The notes under the pieces: model-generated | Seen by the model: the letters and a program-made list of their open reading frames with translations, nothing else | What the model was told of the DNA's origin: nothing | Database searches by the model: none | Assembly: GCF_000186865.1 (NCBI RefSeq) | Contig: NW_008705564.1 | Coordinates: forward strand, 652,203 to 716,202 | Source: Aureococcus anophagefferens | Lineage: Eukaryota; Sar; Pelagophyceae; Pelagomonadales; Pelagomonadaceae | Direction: 5' to 3' | DNA length: 64,000 bases | Translations under genes and position numbers: made by a program | Shown: one piece after another, positions 9,983 to 20,000 of the stretch | How the letters are laid out: each line of letters begins with the position of its first letter | How positions within the stretch are numbered: position 1 is the first letter of the stretch

Positions 9983-10840
9983 TCAGATCGGCTTCGCGCC
10001 GCCGCTCCGCCCCGTGAGGGGCGCGAGCTCGGCGAGCGCGCGGCCGGCGGCGGCCTGGGCGGCGGCGTCGGGCGCGCCGCCGGAAGCCTGGAGCCGGAGG
10101 AGCGGCGCGACGGCGCCCGCGTCCTTGGCCGCGTCCCGGCGCGCGTCGCTGCCCCGGGCCACCGCCGCGAGGCAGCCCGCGGCGTGCTCGAGGACGTCGG
10201 CGTCGTCGTGGCCCAGGAGGCGCACGAGGGCCGGGATCGTCGGCGCGAGCGCCGCGCGGGCGGCCTCGGCGTCCGCGGCGGTCCGCGTCGGCGAGCCCTC
10301 GGCGAGGGCGCGGGCGGCGGCGACGGCGCCGCGGGCGCGCGCCGGGTCCGCGAGGAGCGGCGCGAGGAGCGCGGCCGCGTTCTCGGGCGCGGGCGCGTCG
10401 AGGTCCGCGAGCGCGCGGGCCGCGTCGCGCGTGCCGGCGGACGCGAGGGAGTTCGCCGCGACGTGGCTCGCGAGGGAGCTCAGGGACGATTCGGCCTCGT
10501 CGGGCTTGGACGGCGTCAGCGTCACGCGCGCGCGCTTCGCGGGCGGCGCCGCGCCGTCGCCGCGCTCGCCGCGCTCCATCGCGCCGTCGAGGGCCCGCCA
10601 GAGCGCGAGCGACCCGCCGAGCGTCGCCGCCTCGGACGCCGCGGGCCGGCCCGGCGGCGTCGACCGGGCGTCGGGGCTCGGGCGGCGGCCCGTGGGCGTC
10701 GACGCCGCGGACGACAGCGACGACACGGGCTGGTCGTCGCCGTCGCCGGCCGGCTCCGGCAGGGCCTCCGCCTCGCCCGCCGCGCGCGCGTCGGCGCGCG
10801 TGCGCCGGCGAGGCGGCGCGCGCGTCGTCTTAGGGTCCAT
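9983..10840 (-). CDS. Armadillo-repeat-like protein
   Basis: A 285-residue protein starting MDPKTTRAPPRRRTRADA. The N-terminal 110 residues are basic and low complexity, with a PPAKRARVTLTPSK stretch that could be a nuclear localisation signal. From about residue 120 the chain is alpha-helical repeats. IPALVRLLGHDDADVLEHAA followed by GCLAAVARGSDARRDAAKDA and GAVAPLLRLQASG is a typical armadillo pattern. The role is probably protein binding; the partner is unknown. No intron is visible. The start ATG is 151 bp from the divergent ROCO gene start. Confidence 0.7.
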   Translation of the reverse strand: MDPKTTRAPPRRRTRADARAAGEAEALPEPAGDGDDQPVSSLSSAASTPTGRRPSPDARSTPPGRPAASEAATLGGSLALWRALDGAMERGERGDGAAPPAKRARVTLTPSKPDEAESSLSSLASHVAANSLASAGTRDAARALADLDAPAPENAAALLAPLLADPARARGAVAAARALAEGSPTRTAADAEAARAALAPTIPALVRLLGHDDADVLEHAAGCLAAVARGSDARRDAAKDAGAVAPLLRLQASGGAPDAAAQAAAGRALAELAPLTGRSGGAKPI

Positions 10841-10991
10841 GAGAGCGGAATGCGTCGATGCGATTGCGTTCCTAAACGACTAGGCTCATAAGCCTTCCGG
10901 GGCAGCATCGCGGCACCGTGGCGTCATTAATGACGGCGCCGTCAACATCAACATCGTTAAACAACCGATCCTCTCCGCGTTTGCTGCGAGA

Positions 10992-13900
10992 ATGGCAGCC
11001 CCAGGACCAGCTCCGGTCGTCGAGGCAGCTCCGGCGAAGGCGCCCATGCCGCCCACGATGGACGCGTCCGTGTTCCACCCGCTCTTCCGGCGGCTGCTCG
11101 ACGACGTCCCCGGCGCCCACCTCGGCCTCGTGTTCCGGCCAGCGGACGTCGAGGCGCTCGCGGTGTTGCTCTCGACGCTGAGCGTCGCCGTCCACGAGCT
11201 CTGGAGCCGGTCCATGCTCTGGAGCGACGTCGACGACATGGAGCTGTCGCCGGAGCTCCAGGAGCTGCTGCCGCCGGGCGGCGGGGGCGACAACATGAGG
11301 AACGGGCTGCCGTCGGCCTTCGGCGCCGTCGTGCTCTCGTTCGTCTTCCCGACGCGGGGCTTCGAGGACGACCAGAACCAGGTCGTCGACTTCAAGCGCC
11401 AGCGCATGGGCATGCGCTGCGAGGGCCCCGTCGTGGACCACCCGTTGATGGGCGCGGTCTACGGCATGAGCATGTTCTACTGCCTCGTCATGCAGCTCAC
11501 CGAGGAGCGCGTCGAGGACCCGCAGGGCCTCGACTGGATGGTCAAGCACCTCGGCAAGAAGATGGTCGCCTTCCTGCCCGACGACCTCGTCGCGCGCGCG
11601 GGCCTCGAGACCTGGCTCCGCGACTACTGCGACGCCATGGCCGGCGCGATCGTCCGCGGCTTCGCGGACGTCGACGAGCGGGCCAAGGCCGTGGGCGCGG
11701 ACGAGGTCGCGGCGTACTTCGATGACACAGGTATGCGTGCACAAGCCTTGGGTTTCGCTGGGGACGACCGACACACGGCCGACGGCGCAGGGATAGCATG
11801 GCGCGACCGCTACTATCCCGAGAACATCTCCGGGAAGGATTGGGACGACATGCCCTGGAGCAAGCCGCGGGGCAACGACGGGGACGAAGCCGCGGGCGAG
11901 GACGGTTCGCGCAAACCCGCGGACGACTCCTCCGACCCCGATGTGAGCGACGACGAGCAGGCCAAAATGAAAATAATGGGCAAAATGGGACCGTCGCTGT
12001 GGCGGAACTTCGACGGCCTCCGCCTCAACGTGGAGGGAGCAGAAGAGTTAGACCCCTGGGAGCAGAGAGTTAGGTCGAGAGGAAACCGCAGGACGTCAAA
12101 ACCTGACGCGCGGACCATGCTCCTGCGGCAGCGCATGTACGAAAAGTGCTACGGCGACTACGCGCAGGACATCATCGGCGACAACTTCCAACCGCGCCAG
12201 TACCAGGGGTACAAGTCCATGTCGATCCACGTCATGCGCGCGCTCAAGGACTTTGGGGCGACGACGTGCTGGGTCAAGCCCTTCCTCGACCCCCTCGCGT
12301 CGCCCTGGGCCGGACCGAGCCGCCCCCTGCGCATCACGCTCGTCGGCTGCGCGATCCACGACGCCGGCGCGGCCTGCGTCGCGTCCGCGCTCCGGTCGCC
12401 GGGCTGCGCGATCGTCGAGCTCGACCTCGCGCTCAACTTCATCGGCTCCCGGGGCATCGCGGCCCTCGGGGACGCCCTCGCGCACAACGCGGCGCTCGCG
12501 CGCCTGAGCCTCGAGGGCAACGCCATGGGCAACGCGGACCTCGAGACGTTCCTGGAGAAGGTCAAGGCGCAGCAGGCGCGCGTGGCGGATCAGGGGCCCG
12601 AGGCCGGCCTCCAGGAGCTCTGCGTCGCGTCGCTCCTGTCGGAGAACGACGAGGACGATGCGCTGCTCCAGCGGCTCGAGGCGATCCGCGTGCGGCTCCT
12701 CGCCGGCGGCGCCGACGAGGCGGACGTGGACCGACCCGACGACCAGCACCCCTGGGCCCCCTACCGGGCCATGGACGCGGACCGGTCGCGGCGCGTGGCG
12801 GCAACGATGGACTCCTTGACGCGGATCGACCGCCTCCTCGACGCGCCGACGCCGTGGGCCGACGACGGCGCGAAGACGCCCGGGACGGACGTCGAGGACG
12901 TCGCGGCGGCGATCGAGCGCCGCGACGCCATGGCCGCCGCCGGGGACCCGAGGGCCATCGCCGCCAAGGCCGCGGACACGCTCGTCGCCGACGAAGCGGA
13001 GCGCGCCGCGGTCCCGGCCGAGCTCGCGCGGCTCGGCGACGACATCGCGCGGCTCGCGCGCGAGCGGGTCGTGCTCGACCAGATCCCCCCGGTCGCCGGC
13101 GAGCTCGGCGGCTTCCGGCTCTACGCCTGGCCCCAGTCCGTGCGGAAGCCGCCGGCCGTGACCGCGTTCGCCGAGGGGGGGCGCGGCTACGAGCTCGCGC
13201 AGGTGGACCTCGGCGCCGTCGCGGCCTACTACGAGCGGCTCATGGAGGCCGCGGGCACGAACAAGACGCTCAAGCTCCTCCTCGTCGGCCTCGGCACGGC
13301 GGGGAAGACGTCCTTCGCGAACCGGCTCCGCGACGTCAAGGACGAGGCGACGGCGCACTACTGCACGCGGCCCGAGGACCGCACGGTCGGCATCGACATC
13401 GCCGACTGGCGGACGGCGGACGTCGACTTCAAGGTCTGGGACTTCGCGGGCCAGGACTCCTACGGCCTCACGCACCAGTTCTTCCTCTCCGCGTCCAGCC
13501 TCAACGTCATCGTCGTCGACGTGAACCGCTACGCGATCGGCGACGACGCCGCGTCCAAGGCCGAGGTCATCGCCTACGAGTGCGAGGTCGAGCTCGGCTA
13601 CGACATCAAGGACCACCTCCCCGCGATCACGAAGCCCATCGTCGAGAGCGACCGCATCTACCAAGACACCTTCAAGGCCATGTACGGCCACGAGCCCGAC
13701 GCGTCCGTCGCGCTCCTCGAGCTCGAGGACAAGCGGGCCTACCGCAGCGGCGCGCTCCTCACGACGGCCCAGGCCCGCGAGCAGCGCGCGGGGCCGCCCG
13801 AGGCGAACCTGCACTCGCCGCTCGCGCGCGCGGACGCGGGACCCGCCGCGCCGCCGTCCCGCCCGGAGACGCCGCGGGACGACCTGGAGCGCAAGCTCGG

Positions 13901-16349
13901 CGCCGTCAACCGGCGCAAGGCCGAGGTCGCGTCCCTCTTCGCCGCCGCCGGGGAGGCCCAGCGCGCGATCAAGGCCCTCGTCTGCCCCGGGAGCGCGGAG
14001 TGGGTCGACGCTGCCAAGGGCGGCGAGGTCCGGACGGGCTTCGCCTGCGCCGCCATCGCCTACGCGACGTGCCCGGGCGTCAAGTCCGAGGCCCGCGTCG
14101 TCGAGAAGGCCGACTTCAAGTACAAAGGCAACCTGCGCCGCGTCCGCGACGTCGCGCGCCTCGCCATCGTCGCGGACTCCGTGAAGGCGCTCGTCGACAT
14201 CGTCGCATTCCTCCTGGAGACCTTCACGGTTGTCGAACTCGTCAACCGCTTCGCGGACCCGACGCCCCTCGGCTGGCGCGATGTCCAGTTGTTGGTCAAG
14301 GTGCCCGTCGCGGGCGGCGCCGGCGGCCGCGCCGCGCACCACATCTGCGAGCTCCAGGTCCAGCTCGAGGCCTTCAACGTGGCCCGCGTCAAGGCCCACG
14401 AGCACTACGCCGTGCTCCGGAGCAAGCTCCAGGAGGTGCTGCCCGTGGGCGACCTGAACCGCGTGCAGAACTACCTCCTCGACAAGCTCACGGACAGCGT
14501 GTCGTCCGAGGCCGTCTTCGACAAGGAGGTGCAGAAGTGGATCGACATTTTGCAGGACCGCGTCGCGAGCGCGACGGGCGCCAAGTTCCTGCTCATGGCG
14601 ACGAAGATCGACCTCTGCGCGGCCGCGGCGCCGAAACGCGTCGACGCGATGCTCGCGCGCGTCAAGGGCGCCGAGGACCGGCGGCGGGAGACGGTGGAGC
14701 ACGAGATCGCGGCGCTGGACGAGGACGAGAAGCTCGGCGCCGAGGGCGGCGCCATCAAGAAGCACCGCCTCGTGCGCCGCGGCGGCCTCAAGGCGGCGGC
14801 GCTCGCGAAGACGACGAAGAAGCGGAAGACGGAGCTCAAGCGCCTGTTGCAGACGCGGCCGAAGATGATCGAGGACCGCATCTACAGCCTCTCGGCGCAC
14901 ACGGGCGACGGCGTCGACGCCGCGCGCGCCGCGATTTTAGGCGCCGCGAACCGGAAGCACTTTGCGTTCCTCGGCGAGGACGTGCCCCAGGCCGACATCG
15001 ACCTCCAGGAGGAGCTCGACCGCTGCCGCGTCTCCGGGCGGCCCCACCTCGGCTGGAAGGAGTACGCGGCCCTGTCGAAGAAGTGCGGCGTCCCCGCGAA
15101 GCACCTCGAGACGGTGACGCGCGACCTTCAGCGGCGCGGCGCGGTGCTCCGCTTCGGCGAGTCGACGACGAACCTGGACAAGGCGCTGGCGTCCATGGTC
15201 TTCACGGACCCCCAGTGGGTCGTCGACGCGCTGAAGCAGATCGTGCGCCACGACCTCCGGCGCCACCTCGAGCCGTCGGAGGAGGCGGACTTCGACCGGG
15301 GGCTGCTCCGGTCGTCGACGCTCCGGCGGCTCTGGCGCCTCGGGAGCGGCGACGGCTTCAAGCTGATCAAGAGCCACGGCACGGCGCTCTCGGCCGTCGA
15401 CCGCGCGGCGAACCAGGCGAAGCTCATGGACGCGCTCGAGGCGCTCGTCGTCCAGTTCGAGCTCGCGGTGCCGCTCCAGTCGCCGGGTAGCGCGCGGGAC
15501 GTGCGGGCCGAGGCGGACGCGACGTACCTCGTGCCCGCCTACCTGCCGGAGGCCGTCCCCGAGGACGTCCAGATCCTCTGGGACGCCGCGGGCCGCGACG
15601 GCTGCCACGTCGGCGTGCGGATCGAGTTCCCCTACGGCGCGCCGCGCGGCTTCCTCGAGCGGTGCCTCGTGCGCCTCATCAAGAACCTGCGCACGGGCGG
15701 CGGGACGCAGAAGCGCGTCGCGGCGTGGAAGAGCGGGCTGCTGGCCGTCGGGGACCCGCTGCTCCGCTTCGAGATGCGGCGCGGCGCGGACGACGGCACG
15801 CTCTGCTGGATCGATGTCGAGGCGCGCCACGGCGGCGGCGGCGCCCTCGCGCGGACGGCGGCCTGGGCCATGAACACCACGGCCAAGCTCATCGCCGTGG
15901 AGCTGCTGACGGAGTGGCCCGGGGCCATCTACGCGCTCAAGGTGCCGTGCCCGTCGTGCGCGCGGCTGCCCGACGGCAGCGCCAAGTCCTGCTGGGCCAT
16001 CGAGGAGTTCGTCAACACGGGCACGGCGACGACGTTCAAGTGCGACAAGTGCGACGCGGACGTCAAGCTCGCGGACCTCATGCCGCCCATCGACCTCGTC
16101 CTCAAGGACCTGAGCCGCGTGAAGCGCATCGCCGCCAAGTGGAAGATGTTCCAGCGCCACGCGTCCGCGTCCTTCCGCGACGAAGCGACGAAGGCGGCCG
16201 CCGCGCCGGCGCCGAGCCCGCGGCCGCCGCCCGCGCGCCCGGACCACCCGCGGCCCGCGCGGCCCGCGCCGACGCTGCAGACGCCGCCCGCGCGGCCAGA
16301 ACCCGAACCCGAACCCGGGCCAGACCGCCCCGGGTATTCCTACGTTTAG
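10992..16349 (+). CDS. ROCO-family protein (LRR, Roc GTPase, COR-like, no kinase)
   Basis: A 1785-residue open frame, slightly less after removing a 60-bp intron at 11731-11790. The order is: an N-terminal region of unknown fold (to about 430); leucine-rich repeats (LRITLVGCAIHDAGAACVAS; VELDLALNFIGSRGIAALGD; LARLSLEGNAMG); a Roc-type GTPase with P-loop LLLVGLGTAGKTSF, switch WDFAGQDSYGLTHQFF and a late MATKID guanine motif; then a COR-like region (HLGWKEYAALSKKCGVPAKH to about 1600). A Cys-rich segment (CPSCARLP ... FKCDKCDADVKL) and a Pro-rich tail end the protein. About 380 residues separate the switch motif from MATKID, far more than in a usual Roc domain. No kinase domain follows, unlike LRRK. 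It probably acts as a GTP-regulated scaffold. Confidence 0.85.
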   Translation: MAAPGPAPVVEAAPAKAPMPPTMDASVFHPLFRRLLDDVPGAHLGLVFRPADVEALAVLLSTLSVAVHELWSRSMLWSDVDDMELSPELQELLPPGGGGDNMRNGLPSAFGAVVLSFVFPTRGFEDDQNQVVDFKRQRMGMRCEGPVVDHPLMGAVYGMSMFYCLVMQLTEERVEDPQGLDWMVKHLGKKMVAFLPDDLVARAGLETWLRDYCDAMAGAIVRGFADVDERAKAVGADEVAAYFDDTGMRAQALGFAGDDRHTADGAGIAWRDRYYPENISGKDWDDMPWSKPRGNDGDEAAGEDGSRKPADDSSDPDVSDDEQAKMKIMGKMGPSLWRNFDGLRLNVEGAEELDPWEQRVRSRGNRRTSKPDARTMLLRQRMYEKCYGDYAQDIIGDNFQPRQYQGYKSMSIHVMRALKDFGATTCWVKPFLDPLASPWAGPSRPLRITLVGCAIHDAGAACVASALRSPGCAIVELDLALNFIGSRGIAALGDALAHNAALARLSLEGNAMGNADLETFLEKVKAQQARVADQGPEAGLQELCVASLLSENDEDDALLQRLEAIRVRLLAGGADEADVDRPDDQHPWAPYRAMDADRSRRVAATMDSLTRIDRLLDAPTPWADDGAKTPGTDVEDVAAAIERRDAMAAAGDPRAIAAKAADTLVADEAERAAVPAELARLGDDIARLARERVVLDQIPPVAGELGGFRLYAWPQSVRKPPAVTAFAEGGRGYELAQVDLGAVAAYYERLMEAAGTNKTLKLLLVGLGTAGKTSFANRLRDVKDEATAHYCTRPEDRTVGIDIADWRTADVDFKVWDFAGQDSYGLTHQFFLSASSLNVIVVDVNRYAIGDDAASKAEVIAYECEVELGYDIKDHLPAITKPIVESDRIYQDTFKAMYGHEPDASVALLELEDKRAYRSGALLTTAQAREQRAGPPEANLHSPLARADAGPAAPPSRPETPRDDLERKLGAVNRRKAEVASLFAAAGEAQRAIKALVCPGSAEWVDAAKGGEVRTGFACAAIAYATCPGVKSEARVVEKADFKYKGNLRRVRDVARLAIVADSVKALVDIVAFLLETFTVVELVNRFADPTPLGWRDVQLLVKVPVAGGAGGRAAHHICELQVQLEAFNVARVKAHEHYAVLRSKLQEVLPVGDLNRVQNYLLDKLTDSVSSEAVFDKEVQKWIDILQDRVASATGAKFLLMATKIDLCAAAAPKRVDAMLARVKGAEDRRRETVEHEIAALDEDEKLGAEGGAIKKHRLVRRGGLKAAALAKTTKKRKTELKRLLQTRPKMIEDRIYSLSAHTGDGVDAARAAILGAANRKHFAFLGEDVPQADIDLQEELDRCRVSGRPHLGWKEYAALSKKCGVPAKHLETVTRDLQRRGAVLRFGESTTNLDKALASMVFTDPQWVVDALKQIVRHDLRRHLEPSEEADFDRGLLRSSTLRRLWRLGSGDGFKLIKSHGTALSAVDRAANQAKLMDALEALVVQFELAVPLQSPGSARDVRAEADATYLVPAYLPEAVPEDVQILWDAAGRDGCHVGVRIEFPYGAPRGFLERCLVRLIKNLRTGGGTQKRVAAWKSGLLAVGDPLLRFEMRRGADDGTLCWIDVEARHGGGGALARTAAWAMNTTAKLIAVELLTEWPGAIYALKVPCPSCARLPDGSAKSCWAIEEFVNTGTATTFKCDKCDADVKLADLMPPIDLVLKDLSRVKRIAAKWKMFQRHASASFRDEATKAAAAPAPSPRPPPARPDHPRPARPAPTLQTPPARPEPEPEPGPDRPGYSYV
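11731..11790 (+). other. 60-bp GT-AG intron in the ROCO gene
   Basis: The donor GTATGCGTGC follows ACACAG and the acceptor is GACGGCGCAG. Removal joins YFDDTG to IAWRDRYYPENISG in frame. Its length equals the Rab21 intron. It has no flanking duplication, so it is an ordinary short intron. Confidence 0.7.
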
Positions 16350-16527
16350 CACGGTCCTAGCTAAATTCCGTGTAATCGATGCCGTCGACGACGCGGACGC
16401 CGTCGCCCCGCATCTGCGCGACGGCGAGGTCCACTCGGAGAGCTCTTCACTCTCTACCTCAACGTCTGATCTTCAGCTCCGGGCCAAGCTGCCCGACGAT
16501 GGAGATGCCCAGGCGCTTTCGGAAGCC

Positions 16528-19010
16528 ATGAGAGCGCTCGCGGTGCTGTGGCTGGCGGTGGTCCGCGGCCAGCTCCTCCCGGGCGCGGCGGCGCCCGGCG
16601 GCAGCCTGGCCCGCTTCGCCGCCGTCCGGCCGCCGCCCCGGCCGGGGCCGCGGCGGGCCGACGGCACGCCGGCCAGCGCGCGCCGGGGCCACAAGCCCGG
16701 CGAGCAGCCGCACCGCCGGGACGTCGCGCGGCTGCGGGCGGCGCCCTGCACCGTCACGGCGCCCGCGGAGACCGGCGCGCTCGCGGCGGCCGTCGCGGCG
16801 CTGCGCTTCGACGGCGACGGCGACGCGGTCGTCTGCCTCGCCGCGGGCACGCACGTCGTCGAGGAGACGATCCTCATCGGCGGCGACCCCGCGCGCCGCG
16901 GCTGGCTCGCCCTGCGCGGCGAACCCGGGGCCGTCGTCTCCGGCGGCGCGGCCCTGGAGGGCTGGCGGCGCGCGGGCCCGGGGACGTGGACGCGCGCGCT
17001 CAAGCGGTCGCCGCCGCGCGTGCTCTTCGACGAGGCCCGCGGCCGGCGCGTGCCGCGGACGTCGTTTCCACAAACGTCCCTGACGAAGCCGCACCCGAAC
17101 GCGACGCTCTTCCTACCGTCGGCGAACGCGTCGGCCTTCGAGGACGTCGAGTTCGTCTGGACGGGCACGCAGCGGTCCTTCGCGGAGATCCGGTGCCGCG
17201 CGTTCCTCGCGGACGGGGGCGCCCTCGTCGGCGTCGACGCCGAGTGCGCCGAGATCGCCTGGGGCGCCGGGCCCGTGCCGCGGCCGACGTCGGTCGAGAA
17301 CGTCGCCGACTACGGCCACGCGGCGCCAGCGTTCTTCGCCACGAAGCGCGACCTCGTCTACCGGTCATTGGACGACGCCCCGCCGGTCCTCGTCGGCCCG
17401 CGCCTCGAGCAGGTGCTGCGGATCGAGGCGACGAGCCGCGTCGCCGTCCTCGACGTCGAGTTCCGCCCAGGGCAGCAAAAGAGAGCGACATTCCCAACTT
17501 CAAAGGCTCCTATCTCGGCCGTTTTCCACTCGTTTCGGCTGATTTTTGGACGAGCGATCATCTCTCGGAACGGTCTCGAAGCGTGGATGCTTTTTCCGGA
17601 ACGCGCGCGCGCGGAACACTCATGTTGAAGCGAACTTGAATCACCATTTTGCTGCCCAGGTTCCGCCACTGCGCGCGGCTCCCGGAGACGCGGGGCTTCG
17701 TCGACAAGCAGGCCGCGGTGCTCTGGTCGCGGGGCGACGCGCCGGGTGCCGTGCCCCAGGGCCCGTCGCCCGCGGCGCGGAACCGGTCCACGGTCGTGAG
17801 CCCGGCCTGCGTCGCCGTCGAGGGCGCCGAGGCCGTCGTCGTCGACTCGTGCGCGTTCCGCCGCGTCGCGGCCGCGTACGCGCTGGCCGTCTCCGGCGGG
17901 TCGCGCCGCTGCGCCGTGGCGAACTGCACGTTTAGCGACCTGAGCGGCGGCGGCATCTTCGCGGGCTCCGTCGACGCCGCGCGCGCGCGCGACCGGCGGC
18001 GCGTCGACGCGCAGCTGAGCGTTTTCGGGAACACCGTCGTCGACTCGGGCCGCGAGTTCCGCGGCGCCGCGGCCATCTTCGGCGGCTACCTCGCCCAGAG
18101 CCGCGTCGAACGGAACACGGTGCGCCGCGCGCCCTACAGCGGCATCTCCCTCGGCTGGGGCTGGGGGCGCTTGCGCGGGTCGCTCGCGCGGGACAACGTC
18201 GTCGCCGAGAACTTCGTCAAGGACGCCGTGTAGACGCTGGCCGACGGCGGCGGCATCTATTTGCTGGGGTCCCAGCCGCGGACGCGCGTGTCGCGCAATT
18301 TCGTCGACGGCTTCCGCCACGGCTACGCGTACTACCTGGACGACGGCTCCGTCCACGTGCAAGTCGCGGACAACGTCGCGCGCTACCGGCGGCCGCCCGA
18401 CGACGCGTCGCGGAGCACGGGCAAGGGGCCGGCCTGCGCGACGGCCAAGGGCTACGCCCACGCCCTCGCGGGCTTCAAGTGCTGCGGCTGGTCCGACCGG
18501 GGGCCGGGCGTGCCGCTCTTCACTTTAGGGTGCGTCGACGCCGCGCAGTGGAGACTCCGCGGCTGGAGCGAGCGCGCGTTCCCCGAGCGCCACGCGCTCA
18601 TCGTCGCGCGCTCGGGCGACGCCCGGGCGTCGTGCCTCCACCACGCCTGGGACGCGGACGCGCTCGCGGTCGTGAGGGGGGCGGGCGACCCGCGGACCGC
18701 GGCGAACAAGAGGGCCGTGCTGGCGACGGGCGCCACGGAGGCGCCGGGCGGCGACTGCGACGAGCTCCGCACCATCGTCTCCAAGCACCACGCGTCCTGG
18801 TGCCCCTGCCAGGCCGCCGTCACCGTCCACTACGACGACGAAAACGACGCGAGTTGCGACCGGCCGTGGCGCCAGACGAGGCGCGAGGCGAGCCACGTCG
18901 CCGCCAAGTGCAAGCTCCCCGAGTCGATGAAGTACGACGCGACGCGGCTGCGGGGGGTCCAGGAGCGCGCCAACGCGGCGCCCCGCTGGGCGGGGGGGCG
19001 GAGCGCGTAA
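16528..19010 (+). CDS. Secreted right-handed beta-helix protein with an in-frame TAG
   Basis: It starts MRALAVLWLAVVRGQLLPGA, a signal peptide, so the product should enter the secretory path. The chain has parallel beta-helix features: ACTVTAPAETGALAAA-like entry, LRGEPGAVVSGGAALEGW, then repeated VVDSCAFRRVAAAYALAVSG, CAVANCTFSDLSGGGIF and NTVRRAPYSGISLGWGWG. Such folds occur in polysaccharide lyases and glycosidases; the substrate is unknown. Exon 1 ends at 17459, a family A introner intron covers 17460-17659, and exon 2 continues VEFRHCARLPETRGFV in frame. A TAG at 18231 interrupts FVKDAV-TLADGGGIYLLG inside the conserved helix, and the same frame continues to 19010. This is a recent nonsense mutation, a sequencing error (CAG to TAG is one change) or a pseudogene. 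Confidence 0.7.
17468..17659 (+). mobile_element. Introner element, family A, copy 1 (intron in beta-helix gene)
   Basis: 192 bp between perfect 8-bp duplicates GTTCCGCC (17460-17467 and 17660-17667). Ends are CAGGGCAGCAAAAG and TTTTGCTGCCCAG. The donor is the GT of the upstream duplicate and the acceptor is the terminal CAG. Forward orientation. Confidence 0.95.
18231..18233 (+). other. In-frame TAG stop within the beta-helix gene
   Basis: The codon sits where related beta-helix proteins continue through a TL-DGGGIY motif. Flanking sequence on both sides is in the same frame and looks constrained. Confidence 0.8.
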
Positions 19011-19282
19011 TGCGGGGGTGAACAGGCGTCGTTGCTGGCGAGCGTGGGTTTGCGCAACGACGTGAGGTCAGAGCGCGAGGTGCCCGTTTCACGACGCGCG
19101 CTCTCGACGCTCGCACCCGTTCTCGCTCACGCCGCTCGTGCCTCGTCCAGGACGTCCGGGCGCGACGCGAACAAACTCAGTCTCGAGGAACGTCGTGTAA
19201 CTTCGAGCAGAGAGTCGAAAGGTTCTGTCCGACGTTCCGCCGCACCTCGAGGCGTCGCCGCGCTCCGAGACGTTCGAAAACC

Positions 19283-19948
19283 ATGATTCCGTCCGTCCAA
19301 CCCGACGTCCTGCGCACGGAGCTCAACCGGTCCATCTACTACCTCGTGTCGCGCGAGCGCGGCGCGCCCGGCGCGTCGCGATCGTTCGACGATTTCCGCG
19401 ACCTCCGCATCGCGCTCGCGGGCCAGCTGCCGCACCTCGCCTTCCCGCCCGCGGGCGACGTGGCCGACGAGTACGCCGCCGTCGCGCGGCTGAAGACGCT
19501 CCGGTCCTGGCTCGAGGCCGTGTCCGCGCACCGCGACGGCCTCGACGTCGCGGCGCGGCACGAGCTCGACCAGTTCCTCATGCCCGGGCCGTTCCGCATG
19601 CTCCTGCCGCCGCTGGGCTCGAAGGCGCGGCCCATGCGGCGGAGCCAGTCCTGGGTGTCGATCATCTCGAACTCCGACGACGACGAGGCCGCGGCGAAGC
19701 CCGCCGACGGCTGGGCCGCGAGCCTCGGCGAAATCTTCTTCGGAGAAGCGCGCTTCGACTCGCCGCCGAGCCACCTGCGCCCGCCCGGCCGCCCGCGGGC
19801 GTCCTGGGCCTGCTGCTTCGGCGGCGGCGGCAAGGCGCCGCCCGAGCGGCCCGCGGCGCCCGCGGACTTCCGGCCGCCGTTCGCGCGGAACGGCGCCGCG
19901 CCGGTGGGGCTACGAATCGACGAGGGTGTGCGGTACGCCGACCTCTAA
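19283..19948 (+). CDS. PX-domain-like protein
   Basis: A 221-residue protein, MIPSVQPDVLRTELNRSIYY. The first 110 residues resemble a PX phosphoinositide-binding domain: FDDFRDLRIALAGQLPHLAF matches the usual R-Y-S-D-F plus PPK-type region, then RLKTLRSWLEAVSAHRDGL and the terminal helix HELDQFLMPG. The basic residues expected for PtdIns3P binding are only partly clear, so lipid binding is inference. The C-terminal half is Pro/Gly-rich and contains SQSWVSIISNSDDDE and a CCFGGGG patch. No intron, signal peptide or membrane segment is seen. The stop lies 52 bp before the preferred start of the deacetylase gene. Confidence 0.5.
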   Translation: MIPSVQPDVLRTELNRSIYYLVSRERGAPGASRSFDDFRDLRIALAGQLPHLAFPPAGDVADEYAAVARLKTLRSWLEAVSAHRDGLDVAARHELDQFLMPGPFRMLLPPLGSKARPMRRSQSWVSIISNSDDDEAAAKPADGWAASLGEIFFGEARFDSPPSHLRPPGRPRASWACCFGGGGKAPPERPAAPADFRPPFARNGAAPVGLRIDEGVRYADL

Positions 19949-20000
19949 TCACACGGATCGTGGGTCTTCTAGAGCATCCCAGGACACGCCGCAGGACCGC

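Noticed and set aside
16350..16520. Minus-strand peptide-like segments (VAQMRGDGVRVVDGIDYTEF and LGISIVGQLGPELKI)
   Set aside because: They look protein-like but lie in different frames, have no start and no domain, and cannot be joined with confidence. They could be a relic of a gene tail.
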